Below are positions 1 to 6,978 of a stretch of DNA of 64,000 nt, piece by piece. The DNA is from JAJNPS01 sp031378845 (GTDB lineage: Bacteria > Pseudomonadota > Alphaproteobacteria > Rhodobacterales > Rhodobacteraceae). A model generated the notes under the pieces. The model was not told where the DNA came from and searched no databases. It saw only the letters and a list, made by a program, of their open reading frames with translations. The translations under genes were made by a program, and so were the position numbers. The stretch is from positions 186,001 to 250,000 of the forward strand of contig JANNES010000003.1 of assembly GCA_031378845.1 (NCBI GenBank), given 5' to 3'. Every line of letters starts with the position of its first letter. Position 1 is the first letter of the stretch.

Positions 1-269
1 GTGTCGCAATTGCGCGCGCGATGCATTTCAGGTCCAAGGTGATGATCCTGGACGAGCCGACCAACCATCTGTCGGTCAAGGAAACCGCCAAGGTCATCGG
101 CTTTGTAAAGGGGCTGAAGGCGCAAGGCGTGACTTCGATCTTCATCAGCCACAACATGCACCACGTCTTTGCCTGCTGCGACCGGATCGTTGCGATGGCG
201 CTGGGGCAGATCGTGCTCGACAAGCCTGCGGCCGAGACCTCGATCGAAGAAGTTTCGGAGAAGCTGTGA
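1..269 (+). CDS. Sugar ABC transporter ATP-binding protein, C-terminal part (5' end outside window)
   Basis: Only the last 88 residues are present, read from base 3. They begin at the end of the ABC signature (VAIARAM), then show the Walker B segment (VMILDEPT, about residues 13-20) and the switch histidine (SHNMHHVF). Length and wording match the last part of FrcA-type single-domain ATPases of CUT2 monosaccharide importers, which couple ATP hydrolysis to uptake through an inner-membrane permease. The stop is followed 4 bases later by the short-chain dehydrogenase, so it is very likely the last transport gene of the operon that continues to 4149. The substrate cannot be read from this fragment; the downstream genes suggest a cyclitol or methylated sugar. 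Confidence 0.85.
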   Translation, partial: VAIARAMHFRSKVMILDEPTNHLSVKETAKVIGFVKGLKAQGVTSIFISHNMHHVFACCDRIVAMALGQIVLDKPAAETSIEEVSEKL

Positions 270-273
270 GACC

Positions 274-987
274 ATGGCCGTGATCCAGCTCAGCGCAAAA
301 CATGCCCTGATCACCGGCGGGCTTGGGTCCATCGGCGCGGCTCTTGCCGCGGCTTTCGCGACAGCGGGCGCCCGCGTCACCGTCCTTGACCGGCCTGACG
401 CGATCGCACCGACCAGCTGTGGCTGGCTTGGTGTCGATCTGAACGATCCGGCCCGCGCGCAGGTCGAGGTGGCTGGCGCGGGGCCATTTGATATCTTGAT
501 CAACAATGCCGCGCTGATCATCAACAGGCCGTTCGAAGAGTTCAGTCTGCAAGAGTATGACCAGCAGATGCGGGTGAACGCCTCGTCGGCCTTTGCCCTG
601 ACACGGGCCTGTGCGCCGGGCATGAAAGCGAAAGGCTGGGGACGCGTGATCAACCTGACCTCGCTCACGCTGAACGGACAATGGGAGGGATACGTGCCTT
701 ACGTCGCCTCCAAGGGCGCGATGCTGGGATTGACAAAGGGGCTGGCGCGCGAACTTGGGCCAAGCGGGATCACCGTCAACGCAATCGCCCCCGGCGCCGT
801 GGTATCGGACGCCGAGAACCGGGTCTTTGCCGGTCATCTGGAAGAGTATGATCGGTGGGTCCTTGATCGCCAGTCCGTCAAGTCCCGCATCGTGCCGCAA
901 GACGTGGCCAATCTGGCGGTGTTTCTGGCGTCGGACGGCGCGCGGATGATTTCGGGCCAGAATATCGGCATAGATGGTGGGTGGTGA
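274..987 (+). CDS. Short-chain dehydrogenase/reductase (SDR)
   Basis: A 237-residue classical SDR and probable NAD(P)-dependent sugar or cyclitol oxidoreductase. It has the glycine-rich cofactor motif TGGLGSIG near residue 14, the NNA structural motif, the catalytic serine in INLTSLT and the YVASK Tyr-Lys pair, and it ends in a typical SDR tail (SGQNIGIDGGW). I chose the ATG at 274 because the protein then starts just before the Rossmann strand; the open frame upstream overlaps the ABC gene and looks non-coding. It sits 4 bases after the transporter ATPase, and its stop directly abuts the epimerase start, so the genes are translationally coupled. Substrate unknown. Confidence 0.85.
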   Translation: MAVIQLSAKHALITGGLGSIGAALAAAFATAGARVTVLDRPDAIAPTSCGWLGVDLNDPARAQVEVAGAGPFDILINNAALIINRPFEEFSLQEYDQQMRVNASSAFALTRACAPGMKAKGWGRVINLTSLTLNGQWEGYVPYVASKGAMLGLTKGLARELGPSGITVNAIAPGAVVSDAENRVFAGHLEEYDRWVLDRQSVKSRIVPQDVANLAVFLASDGARMISGQNIGIDGGW

Positions 988-1878
988 ATGATCACGCTGG
1001 CCGCAGGCACCGCCAAGGCAGAGATCGCCCCGCAAATCGGCGGCGGCTTGGCCAACCTTTGGGCAGGCGATCTGCCGGTGTTGCGGCCATGGTCGGGCGA
1101 TGTTTCGGCAGGTCCCTTTGCGCTTGCCTGCAACCTCTTGGTTCCATTTTCCAACCGGATTTCGCGCGGGGGGTTCGCGTTTGACGGGCACGACCATGCC
1201 GTGTTGCCGAACGCGTCGGGTGAGCCCTATCCCATTCATGGCGATGGCTTTCAGCGGGCGTGGGACGTCGCCGACAACAGCGCGGCCGCCGCGCGGTTGA
1301 TCCTGACGGATGGGGGCATTGGCCCATTTTGCTATGGCGCCGAGGTCATCTATGAACTGACAGCAAGATCGCTGGAAACCCGACTTTCTGTCACCAATCG
1401 CGGCGAGGTTCCGTTGCCCTTTGGCCTTGGCCTGCATCCGTGGTTTCCGCGCAGCCCCGCCACCCGTTTGCAATTCAAGGCGACGGGTGTCTGGCCGGAA
1501 ACGCCCGATCATCTGCCCGCCACCCTGCAGCCCCAACCCCTTGACGACCATGGCCCGTGGGGTGATCTGGCCCCGCTGCCCGAGGGCTGGATCAATGCAG
1601 GCTTTTCCGGTTGGGACGGCCACGCCCGGATCCGTCAGGGACGCGATGCCGCCTCGGTCCGTTTGACGGCGAAGAACCTTGGCACCGCACTGGTCTACGC
1701 GCCGTCAGCCAGCGCCGATTTCTTTTGTTTCGAGCCGGTCTCGCATCCGGTCGATGCCCATAACTTGCCCAGCCAGCCCGGCCTGCTACGTCTCGCCCCA
1801 GCAGAGACCCTGACCGCGAGCATGACCTTGACCTGGGGACACTCTATCTCAACGCCACAGCCTTCAGAGGTGCTATGA
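988..1878 (+). CDS. Aldose 1-epimerase family protein (galactose mutarotase-like)
   Basis: A 296-residue protein of the galactose-mutarotase-like beta-sandwich family, which interconverts alpha and beta anomers of aldoses. Supporting segments are NRISRGGF near residue 54, the histidine-containing PIHGDGF near residue 80 and GLHPWF near residue 147; these correspond to the substrate-binding Arg and the two catalytic His of the family. It directly follows the SDR (TGA then ATG) and overlaps the next gene by 4 bases (ATGA), so it belongs to the same sugar-utilisation operon. An epimerase implies that the transported substrate or an intermediate has a hemiacetal ring, so it is not only a cyclitol. 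Confidence 0.8.
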   Translation: MITLAAGTAKAEIAPQIGGGLANLWAGDLPVLRPWSGDVSAGPFALACNLLVPFSNRISRGGFAFDGHDHAVLPNASGEPYPIHGDGFQRAWDVADNSAAAARLILTDGGIGPFCYGAEVIYELTARSLETRLSVTNRGEVPLPFGLGLHPWFPRSPATRLQFKATGVWPETPDHLPATLQPQPLDDHGPWGDLAPLPEGWINAGFSGWDGHARIRQGRDAASVRLTAKNLGTALVYAPSASADFFCFEPVSHPVDAHNLPSQPGLLRLAPAETLTASMTLTWGHSISTPQPSEVL

Positions 1879-2984
1879 TGACCATCACCGTGACAGCCAT
1901 CCCCGTGGGAAAGCGCGACTACAGCCTTGTCGGGGCCGACGGACGCCGCGCGATCGAAATCGGGCTGGCCTCCGCCGACTGGTATCATTCCGAAGTGCCC
2001 CGCGCTGCGATGAAAGAGTTGATGAAGCGGACAGACGGCCCCGCAATCCGCGACACGATCCTGTGGTTTGCGCTGCTTTTCGGCTCTGCGGCGGGCGGCA
2101 TCATGTTCTGGGGCAGCTGGGCTTGTGTGCCGTTCTTCATCGTCTACGGGGTGATCTACGGCTCGTCATGCGACAGCCGCTGGCACGAATGCGGCCATGG
2201 CACGGCTTTTCGCACCGCGTGGATGAACGATGTCATCTACCAGATCGGCAGCTTCATGGTGATGCGCAACCCGGTAACCTGGCGGTGGAGCCATGCGCGC
2301 CACCACACCGACACCTACATTGTCGGGCGCGACGCCGAGATCGTGTGGATGCGCCCGCCCAAGACCTTGATGGCGGTTCTGGCCCTGTTCGATGTGATTG
2401 GCGCAATCAGGTCGCTGCTGGCGCTGGCGCGAAATGCCGGCGGCACCCTTTCACCGGACGAAAAGGACTTCATCCCCGATACCGAATGGCCAAAGGCGGT
2501 CTTCGCGGCGCGGGTGCATATGGCGATCTATGCGGCCACCATCGTCACCGCCGGGGCGATGTGGTCCTGGTTGCCATTGATGCTGATCGGACTGCCCCGG
2601 ATCTATGGCTGCTGGCATATGGTGATGTGTGGGCATTTGCAGCATGCAGGCCTGGCGGAAAATGTGCTGGATCATCGCCTGAACAGCCGGACCGTCTACA
2701 TGAACCCGATCAGCCGCTATATCTATTGGAACATGAACTACCATGTCGAACACCACATGTTTCCGATGGTGCCCTACCACGCCCTGCCGCGCCTGCACGC
2801 GCTGATCAAGGACGACCTGCCGCCACCCAACACCTCGATTTTTGACGGCTACCGCGAAGTCATCGCCTCGCTCCGCCAGCAAAAAATCGACCCGGAATAC
2901 TACTGTCGAAAAGCGTTGCCGCCCTCTGCGCAACCTTACCGCGATGAATTCCACAACCTGCATATCGCCCGCCCCGGCGCATGA
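1875..2984 (+). CDS. MocD-like membrane di-iron oxygenase (fatty-acid desaturase superfamily)
   Basis: A 369-residue integral membrane protein with the three histidine boxes of the desaturase/hydroxylase superfamily: HECGH at 104-108, HxxHH at 140-144 and HVEHH at 290-294, with hydrophobic segments around residues 65-98 and 215-245. The family uses a di-iron centre and O2 for desaturation or hydroxylation. Together with the Rieske ferredoxin encoded two genes downstream it forms the MocD/MocE pair known from rhizopine (3-O-methyl-scyllo-inosamine) catabolism, where MocDEF are needed for O-demethylation. The sugar-operon context favours a MocD-type role over fatty-acid desaturation. The start overlaps the epimerase stop (ATGA). 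No ferredoxin reductase (MocF) lies in the window. Confidence 0.8.
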   Translation: MMTITVTAIPVGKRDYSLVGADGRRAIEIGLASADWYHSEVPRAAMKELMKRTDGPAIRDTILWFALLFGSAAGGIMFWGSWACVPFFIVYGVIYGSSCDSRWHECGHGTAFRTAWMNDVIYQIGSFMVMRNPVTWRWSHARHHTDTYIVGRDAEIVWMRPPKTLMAVLALFDVIGAIRSLLALARNAGGTLSPDEKDFIPDTEWPKAVFAARVHMAIYAATIVTAGAMWSWLPLMLIGLPRIYGCWHMVMCGHLQHAGLAENVLDHRLNSRTVYMNPISRYIYWNMNYHVEHHMFPMVPYHALPRLHALIKDDLPPPNTSIFDGYREVIASLRQQKIDPEYYCRKALPPSAQPYRDEFHNLHIARPGA

Positions 2985-2995
2985 GGACACCCGCC

Positions 2996-3805
2996 ATGAC
3001 AAGATCCAAGCCCACCATCGCCGATCTGCGTGCCCTGAAGGGCAAGGGCCAGCTGACCATGCTGCGCGTGATGTCTCTGGACGAGGCGGCGGCGGCGGAA
3101 CAAGCGGGCATCGACATCGTGTCTGTCCCCGCCGAAGTGGTCACCCATCCGCGCTACCGCGAGGTGGCCCCCACCCTGTTTTCGATGACCGGCCAGACGC
3201 ATCTCGAGGCCGGGACGCGCGACGACTATCTGCGCTGGTCTTGCAAGGTGATGCTGGCGGGGGCGGATGCGGTCTATTGCTCGGGCGGGCTTGGCACGGT
3301 GGAACATGTGGCGCGCGAACATATCCCGGTGGTGGGGCATGTCGGTCTGGTGCCCAGCCGCGCCACCTGGACCGGGGGGATGAAAGCCGTCGCAAAAACG
3401 GCGCAAGGCGCGCTTGCCCTCTTGGAAGAGGTACGCGCCTATCAAGCAGCGGGCGCCTTTGCCGTCGAGATCGAGGTCGTGCCGGTCGAGGTCGCAACCG
3501 AGATCAGCCGCCGCGTCGATTTGCTTTTGTGGTCGATGGGGGCCGGGCCGGGATGCGACGCGCAATACCTGTTTGCCGAAGACATCCTGGGCACCAACCG
3601 CGGCCACATGCCAAGGCATTCTAAAGTCTACCGAAACTTCGCCGCCGAATACGACCGCCTGCAGGCCGAACGGGTGGCCGCGTTTCGCGAGTTCGTCGCG
3701 GACGTGGCCGCCTCGGCCTATCCCGAGGACAAGCATGTGGTCAAAATGGCCGCTGACGAGTTGCGCGCCTTTCGCAGCGCGTTGGAAATCCCCGCAGCGG
3801 GCTGA
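2996..3805 (+). CDS. PanB-like protein (ketopantoate hydroxymethyltransferase family, divergent)
   Basis: A 269-residue TIM-barrel protein. The second half matches PanB well (GHVGLVPS near 115, the KAxxK-like segment, AGAFAVEIE near 158 and GAGPGCDAQ near 183). PanB normally transfers a hydroxymethyl group from methylene-tetrahydrofolate to 2-oxoisovalerate. The first half departs from PanB: the strand that normally ends in the metal-binding VGDS motif reads SVPAEV, and the segment that follows is unlike the family consensus, so a different substrate is likely. I chose the ATG at 2996 because the earlier in-frame ATG lies in the desaturase intergenic stretch. Its place between the MocD- and MocE-like genes suggests a role in handling the released C1 unit or a ketoacid; this is inference. 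Confidence 0.7.
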   Translation: MTRSKPTIADLRALKGKGQLTMLRVMSLDEAAAAEQAGIDIVSVPAEVVTHPRYREVAPTLFSMTGQTHLEAGTRDDYLRWSCKVMLAGADAVYCSGGLGTVEHVAREHIPVVGHVGLVPSRATWTGGMKAVAKTAQGALALLEEVRAYQAAGAFAVEIEVVPVEVATEISRRVDLLLWSMGAGPGCDAQYLFAEDILGTNRGHMPRHSKVYRNFAAEYDRLQAERVAAFREFVADVAASAYPEDKHVVKMAADELRAFRSALEIPAAG

Positions 3806-3834
3806 GGCCTCACATTCTGACAAGGAACATCACC

Positions 3835-4149
3835 ATGCCGCAATGGATCCGCGCCTGCGCGACCGATGATATTGACGCCGAAGACCTCATCCGGTTCGAT
3901 CACGCCGAAGCGAGCTATGCAATCTATCACGCACCAGATGGCACCTTCTACGCCACCGCAGGCCGTTGCACGCATGAAGACGTGCATCTGAGCGATGGTC
4001 TGGTCATGGGTCATCTGATCGAGTGTCCCAAGCACAACGGCCAGTTCGACTATCGCACCGGTCACGCCAAGCGGGCGCCGGTCTGCGTCAACCTCAAGAC
4101 CTTTGCGGTAAAGATCGTCGATGGCGCTGTCTTTGTTGAGGTGCCCTGA
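3835..4149 (+). CDS. MocE-like Rieske [2Fe-2S] ferredoxin
   Basis: A 104-residue soluble Rieske-type ferredoxin with the cluster ligands C45-x-H47 (CTH) and C64-x2-H67 (CPKH), no signal peptide and no membrane anchor. Proteins of this type pass electrons from an NAD(P)H reductase to an oxygenase. The gene is separated by 29 bases from the PanB-like gene and ends the operon that starts with sugar transport; the likely partner is the MocD-like oxygenase at 1875-2984. It converges on the LysR gene, with a nested inverted repeat between them. It could in principle serve another oxygenase elsewhere in the genome. Confidence 0.85.
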   Translation: MPQWIRACATDDIDAEDLIRFDHAEASYAIYHAPDGTFYATAGRCTHEDVHLSDGLVMGHLIECPKHNGQFDYRTGHAKRAPVCVNLKTFAVKIVDGAVFVEVP

Positions 4150-4318
4150 GAACCCCCAGGTTTTCGCATCAATCCGTCCAGAATCCGGAAAGGAATCGCC
4201 AGCCTTGGTGGGTTTGGGCCGTCCTCACTTCGAACGGCCGGTGGGCAACGCGGGTGCGTCCACAACCCCGGCCCCATGGCGGCTTTCGGGCCCGCAGACG
4301 ATCCGTTTTGCGAGAGCA

Positions 4319-4406
4319 GTTCAGGTTAGACCGGAATCGGAAATCGCTGATTCTCGCTTCGCTCGAACGCGTTTTCCGATGCGTCAGTTTCCGCCAAAAC
4401 CTGAAC
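4319..4406. repeat. Nested inverted repeat between convergent genes
   Basis: An outer 9-base perfect inverted repeat (GTTCAGGTT at 4319-4327, AACCTGAAC at 4398-4406) encloses an inner 8-base repeat (ATCGGAAA at 4336-4343, TTTCCGAT at 4373-4380) with further short pairing in the centre (CGCTTCGCTCG). It lies between the 3' ends of the Rieske gene and the LysR gene. It could be a bidirectional terminator or a copy of a dispersed palindromic repeat; I saw no second copy in this window. Confidence 0.5.
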
Positions 4407-4410
4407 CACT

Positions 4411-5283
4411 TTAGTCCGCAACGATCAGCCGCTGCAGCATCGGATTTGGAAAGCGGCGGTGGAGCGTGACGGCGTAGAATGTCTCGCTGATGCCGGGCAG
4501 CCGGTCAGCCTCGACCAAAGCGCCCTGTTCCAGTTCGTCCTTCACCGCGATCAGTGGCAGGACGGCAAGGCCCACATCCTCACGCGCCAAAAGGCGCATC
4601 ATCGCCATGTCATCGACCTCGGCGACGATCCTGGGGCGGATGCCCAGCCGTGCGATCAGCGCGTCAAAGCCGATCCGGATCGAGCTGCTGGTGCTGGGCA
4701 GGATGATGGGCAGCGTGGCCAGACGCGTGGCCAGATCATCGGTGCCGTGCAGGCGCTGCACGGTGCCGACAAGGCTGGCTGGCTGTTCGGCCAGACGGTG
4801 AGACACGAAGGGCGTGGTCGCATCTCGCTGCGACGGCTGATTGGTCAGCACCACATCGAGGTTAAGCGTTTCCAGCCCGGCCAAAAGCTCGGTCAGGCTG
4901 CCAGAACGCAGGATCACCTCGCTGTCGGGTTGCCCAAGGACGGGGCGCAAAAACCCCATCTGAAAGTTGCGCGAAAGGGTGGCCAGCGCGCCAACGCGCA
5001 AGACTTGAAGACCGCGCCCCGCGTCGCGCAGCGTGCCCAGTAGCTCGTCGCCCACCGCAAAGATCGCGTCGGCATGATCCAGCGCGATGCGCCCCGCCTC
5101 GGTCAGGTGCAACTGCCGCCCGCGCCGGTCAAACAGCGGATGGCCCAACCGGTCCTCCAGCTTGCGGATCTGCACCGAGATCGCAGATTGCGACAGGTGC
5201 AGCTTTTCCGCCGTGCGGGTCAGGTTGCCGTCATGCGCGACCGCCCGGAAAAGATGCAGGTGATGGTAGTTGAGATCCCTCAT
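4411..5283 (-). CDS. LysR-family regulator, divergent from dabBA
   Basis: A 290-residue LysR-type transcriptional regulator. The N-terminus (LNYHHLHLFRAVA, then the helix-turn-helix LSQSAISVQIRKLE around 31-44 and PLFDRRGR) is typical, followed by a periplasmic-binding-like effector domain. The HHLHLFRAVA wording resembles NhaR-like LysR proteins. It is transcribed away from dabB across a 104-base gap rich in dyad symmetry, so it probably controls inorganic-carbon uptake, perhaps in answer to CO2 or bicarbonate limitation. The effector cannot be read from sequence. Confidence 0.85.
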   Translation of the reverse strand: MRDLNYHHLHLFRAVAHDGNLTRTAEKLHLSQSAISVQIRKLEDRLGHPLFDRRGRQLHLTEAGRIALDHADAIFAVGDELLGTLRDAGRGLQVLRVGALATLSRNFQMGFLRPVLGQPDSEVILRSGSLTELLAGLETLNLDVVLTNQPSQRDATTPFVSHRLAEQPASLVGTVQRLHGTDDLATRLATLPIILPSTSSSIRIGFDALIARLGIRPRIVAEVDDMAMMRLLAREDVGLAVLPLIAVKDELEQGALVEADRLPGISETFYAVTLHRRFPNPMLQRLIVAD

Positions 5284-5284
5284 T

Positions 5285-5330
5285 CGTTCTTTTTAACAGA
5301 ACGGTTTGTCGCAAACAATGTATTTTACAG
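5285..5330. promoter_or_regulatory. Dyad-rich operator region between lysR and dabB
   Basis: The divergent gap holds CGTTCT (5285-5290) and AGAACG (5298-5303) spaced by 7 bases, immediately followed by GTTTG (5304-5308) and CAAAC (5312-5316), and then TGTATTTTACA (5320-5330). The first dyad contains a T-N11-A core (T5288, A5300), the usual LysR recognition pattern. The arrangement fits regulator binding that controls both divergent promoters. No promoter hexamers were assigned with confidence. Confidence 0.5.
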
Positions 5331-5387
5331 CATGCAGCGCCTCGGTTACGACCGGGGACGCACGTTTACCCCGAAAGGACCCATGCC

Positions 5388-6944
5388 TTGAGCCCAGCCT
5401 TGATTGTCTACCTCGCCCCGCTGATGTTGGTCCTCGGTGCGGCGTTGGGTTTCCTGCGTCCGGGACGCCGCCCTGGCGCGGTTGCGCCCGCAGCCGAGGC
5501 CGCCGGGATCGCCGCGATGGCCGTCGCTTTGGCCTCGGTCGCCGTGCTGATCACACATGGGCCTGCAACTGCGGCGCTGCTGCCGGGCATTTCGGTGCGG
5601 CTGGATGTGATCAGCGTGGTCATGCTGTGTCTGGTCAGCTTCATCGGCTGGGTGGTGCTGCGCTATGCGGGCTCTTACGTCGACGGCGAGGCGCGGCAGG
5701 GCGCGTTCATGGGCTGGATGTGCGCCACGCTGGCGGCGGTGCTGCTTTTGGTGACGGCGGGGCATCTGGTGCAACTGGTGCTGGCGTGGATCGCGACCAG
5801 CCTCAGCCTGCATCAGTTGCTGCTGTTTTACCGCGACCGCATCGAGGCCCGCCGCGCGGCCCACAAAAAGCTGGTCACGGCGGGGCTGTCCAATCTGGTG
5901 CTGATCGTGGCGGCGATGGTGCTGTGGCGTGGCTTTGGCAGCGGCGATATCGCGACGATCCTTGAAGCTGCGCGGACAGGCGCGGCCCCCACGGCGGCGG
6001 CTTGGGCAGCGGCGTTGATCGCGCTGGCGGCAGTGCTGAAATCGGCGCAGTTCCCGACGCATGGCTGGCTGACCGAGGTGATGGAGACACCGACCCCGGT
6101 GTCCGCCCTGCTGCATGCGGGCGTCATCAACGCGGGCGGGTTCCTGATGATCCGGTTTGCCGATGTGATGCTGACGTCGCCGGGCGTTTTGGCGGTGCTG
6201 GTAATGCTGGGTGGGTTCACCGCGATCTTTGGCGGTATGGTGATGCTGACGCAAAGTGCGGTGAAGACTTCGCTCGCGTGGTCCACGGTGGCGCAGATGG
6301 GGTTCATGGTGCTGCAATGCGGTCTGGCGCTGTTTCCCTTGGCGCTGCTGCATATCGTGGCGCATTCGCTGTACAAGGCGCATGCCTTTCTTGGCTCGGG
6401 CGGCGCGGTTGCGGCGGTTGCTCTGGTGCGCAGACCCGGCCCGATTGCGGTGCCATCGGGTGCCAAGGTCGGGCAGGCGTTCCTCGCGGCGCTTGCGATC
6501 TATGCGCTGATGACGCTTGGCTTTGGCATGGCAGGCGTTGGCGTTAAGTCGCCGCAAGGGGTCGCGCTGGGTGCCATCCTGATCTTTGGTGTCGCTTATC
6601 TGATCGCGCAAGGGCTGGCGGGTGCCGCGCCCCGCGCGCTGACCCGCGCGACGGTGATCTATGCGCTGGCGGCGTCGCTGGGATACTTTGCCCTGCAAGC
6701 CGGGGCCGAGGCGCTGACCGCAGGCACCCTGCCCGCAACGCCTGCCCCCGGCCCGCTGGAATGGGCGCTGATCGTGCTGGCGGTGCTGAGTTTTGGCCTC
6801 GTGGCCGTGGCCCAAGCGCTGTTCCCGCTTTGGGCGCACCATCCGGCTGCGGCGGGATTTCGCGTGCACCTGACCAACGGGCTTTATGCCAATGCGGTGT
6901 TCGACCGGTTGCTGGGCGGCTGGTCAAAGTCGCCAGGCGCCTGA
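5388..6944 (+). CDS. dabB: DabB, NuoL-like membrane subunit of DAB inorganic-carbon transporter
   Basis: A 518-residue polytopic membrane protein of the proton-conducting NADH:quinone oxidoreductase (NuoL/MrpA) family. It retains the family core (KSAQFPTHGWL near 217-227, a lysine in a membrane helix and the TPTPVSALLHAG segment). Next to DabA it is the cation-translocating half of the DAB system, thought to use proton flow to drive vectorial CO2 hydration to bicarbonate in the cytoplasm. The start is TTG at 5388, preceded by AAAGGA at 5374-5379; the nearby ATG at 5383 is out of frame and closes at once. The stop lies 34 bases before dabA. It is distinguished from a true Nuo subunit by this pairing and the lack of other nuo genes. 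Confidence 0.88.
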   Translation: MSPALIVYLAPLMLVLGAALGFLRPGRRPGAVAPAAEAAGIAAMAVALASVAVLITHGPATAALLPGISVRLDVISVVMLCLVSFIGWVVLRYAGSYVDGEARQGAFMGWMCATLAAVLLLVTAGHLVQLVLAWIATSLSLHQLLLFYRDRIEARRAAHKKLVTAGLSNLVLIVAAMVLWRGFGSGDIATILEAARTGAAPTAAAWAAALIALAAVLKSAQFPTHGWLTEVMETPTPVSALLHAGVINAGGFLMIRFADVMLTSPGVLAVLVMLGGFTAIFGGMVMLTQSAVKTSLAWSTVAQMGFMVLQCGLALFPLALLHIVAHSLYKAHAFLGSGGAVAAVALVRRPGPIAVPSGAKVGQAFLAALAIYALMTLGFGMAGVGVKSPQGVALGAILIFGVAYLIAQGLAGAAPRALTRATVIYALAASLGYFALQAGAEALTAGTLPATPAPGPLEWALIVLAVLSFGLVAVAQALFPLWAHHPAAAGFRVHLTNGLYANAVFDRLLGGWSKSPGA

Positions 6945-6978
6945 TTTCCTCCTTCATCTTACCCAAGGTATCCAGACA

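Noticed and set aside
145..1623. 492-codon minus-strand open frame across the SDR and epimerase genes
   Set aside because: No motif, shadow-like composition, and both plus-strand genes are well supported.
1875..2984. Lipid fatty-acid desaturase
   Set aside because: It sits in a sugar operon with a Rieske ferredoxin, the MocD/MocE arrangement; a lipid role is possible but not favoured.
5346..6869. 507-codon minus-strand open frame antisense to dabB
   Set aside because: Basic, His/Gln/Arg-rich shadow of a hydrophobic membrane gene.
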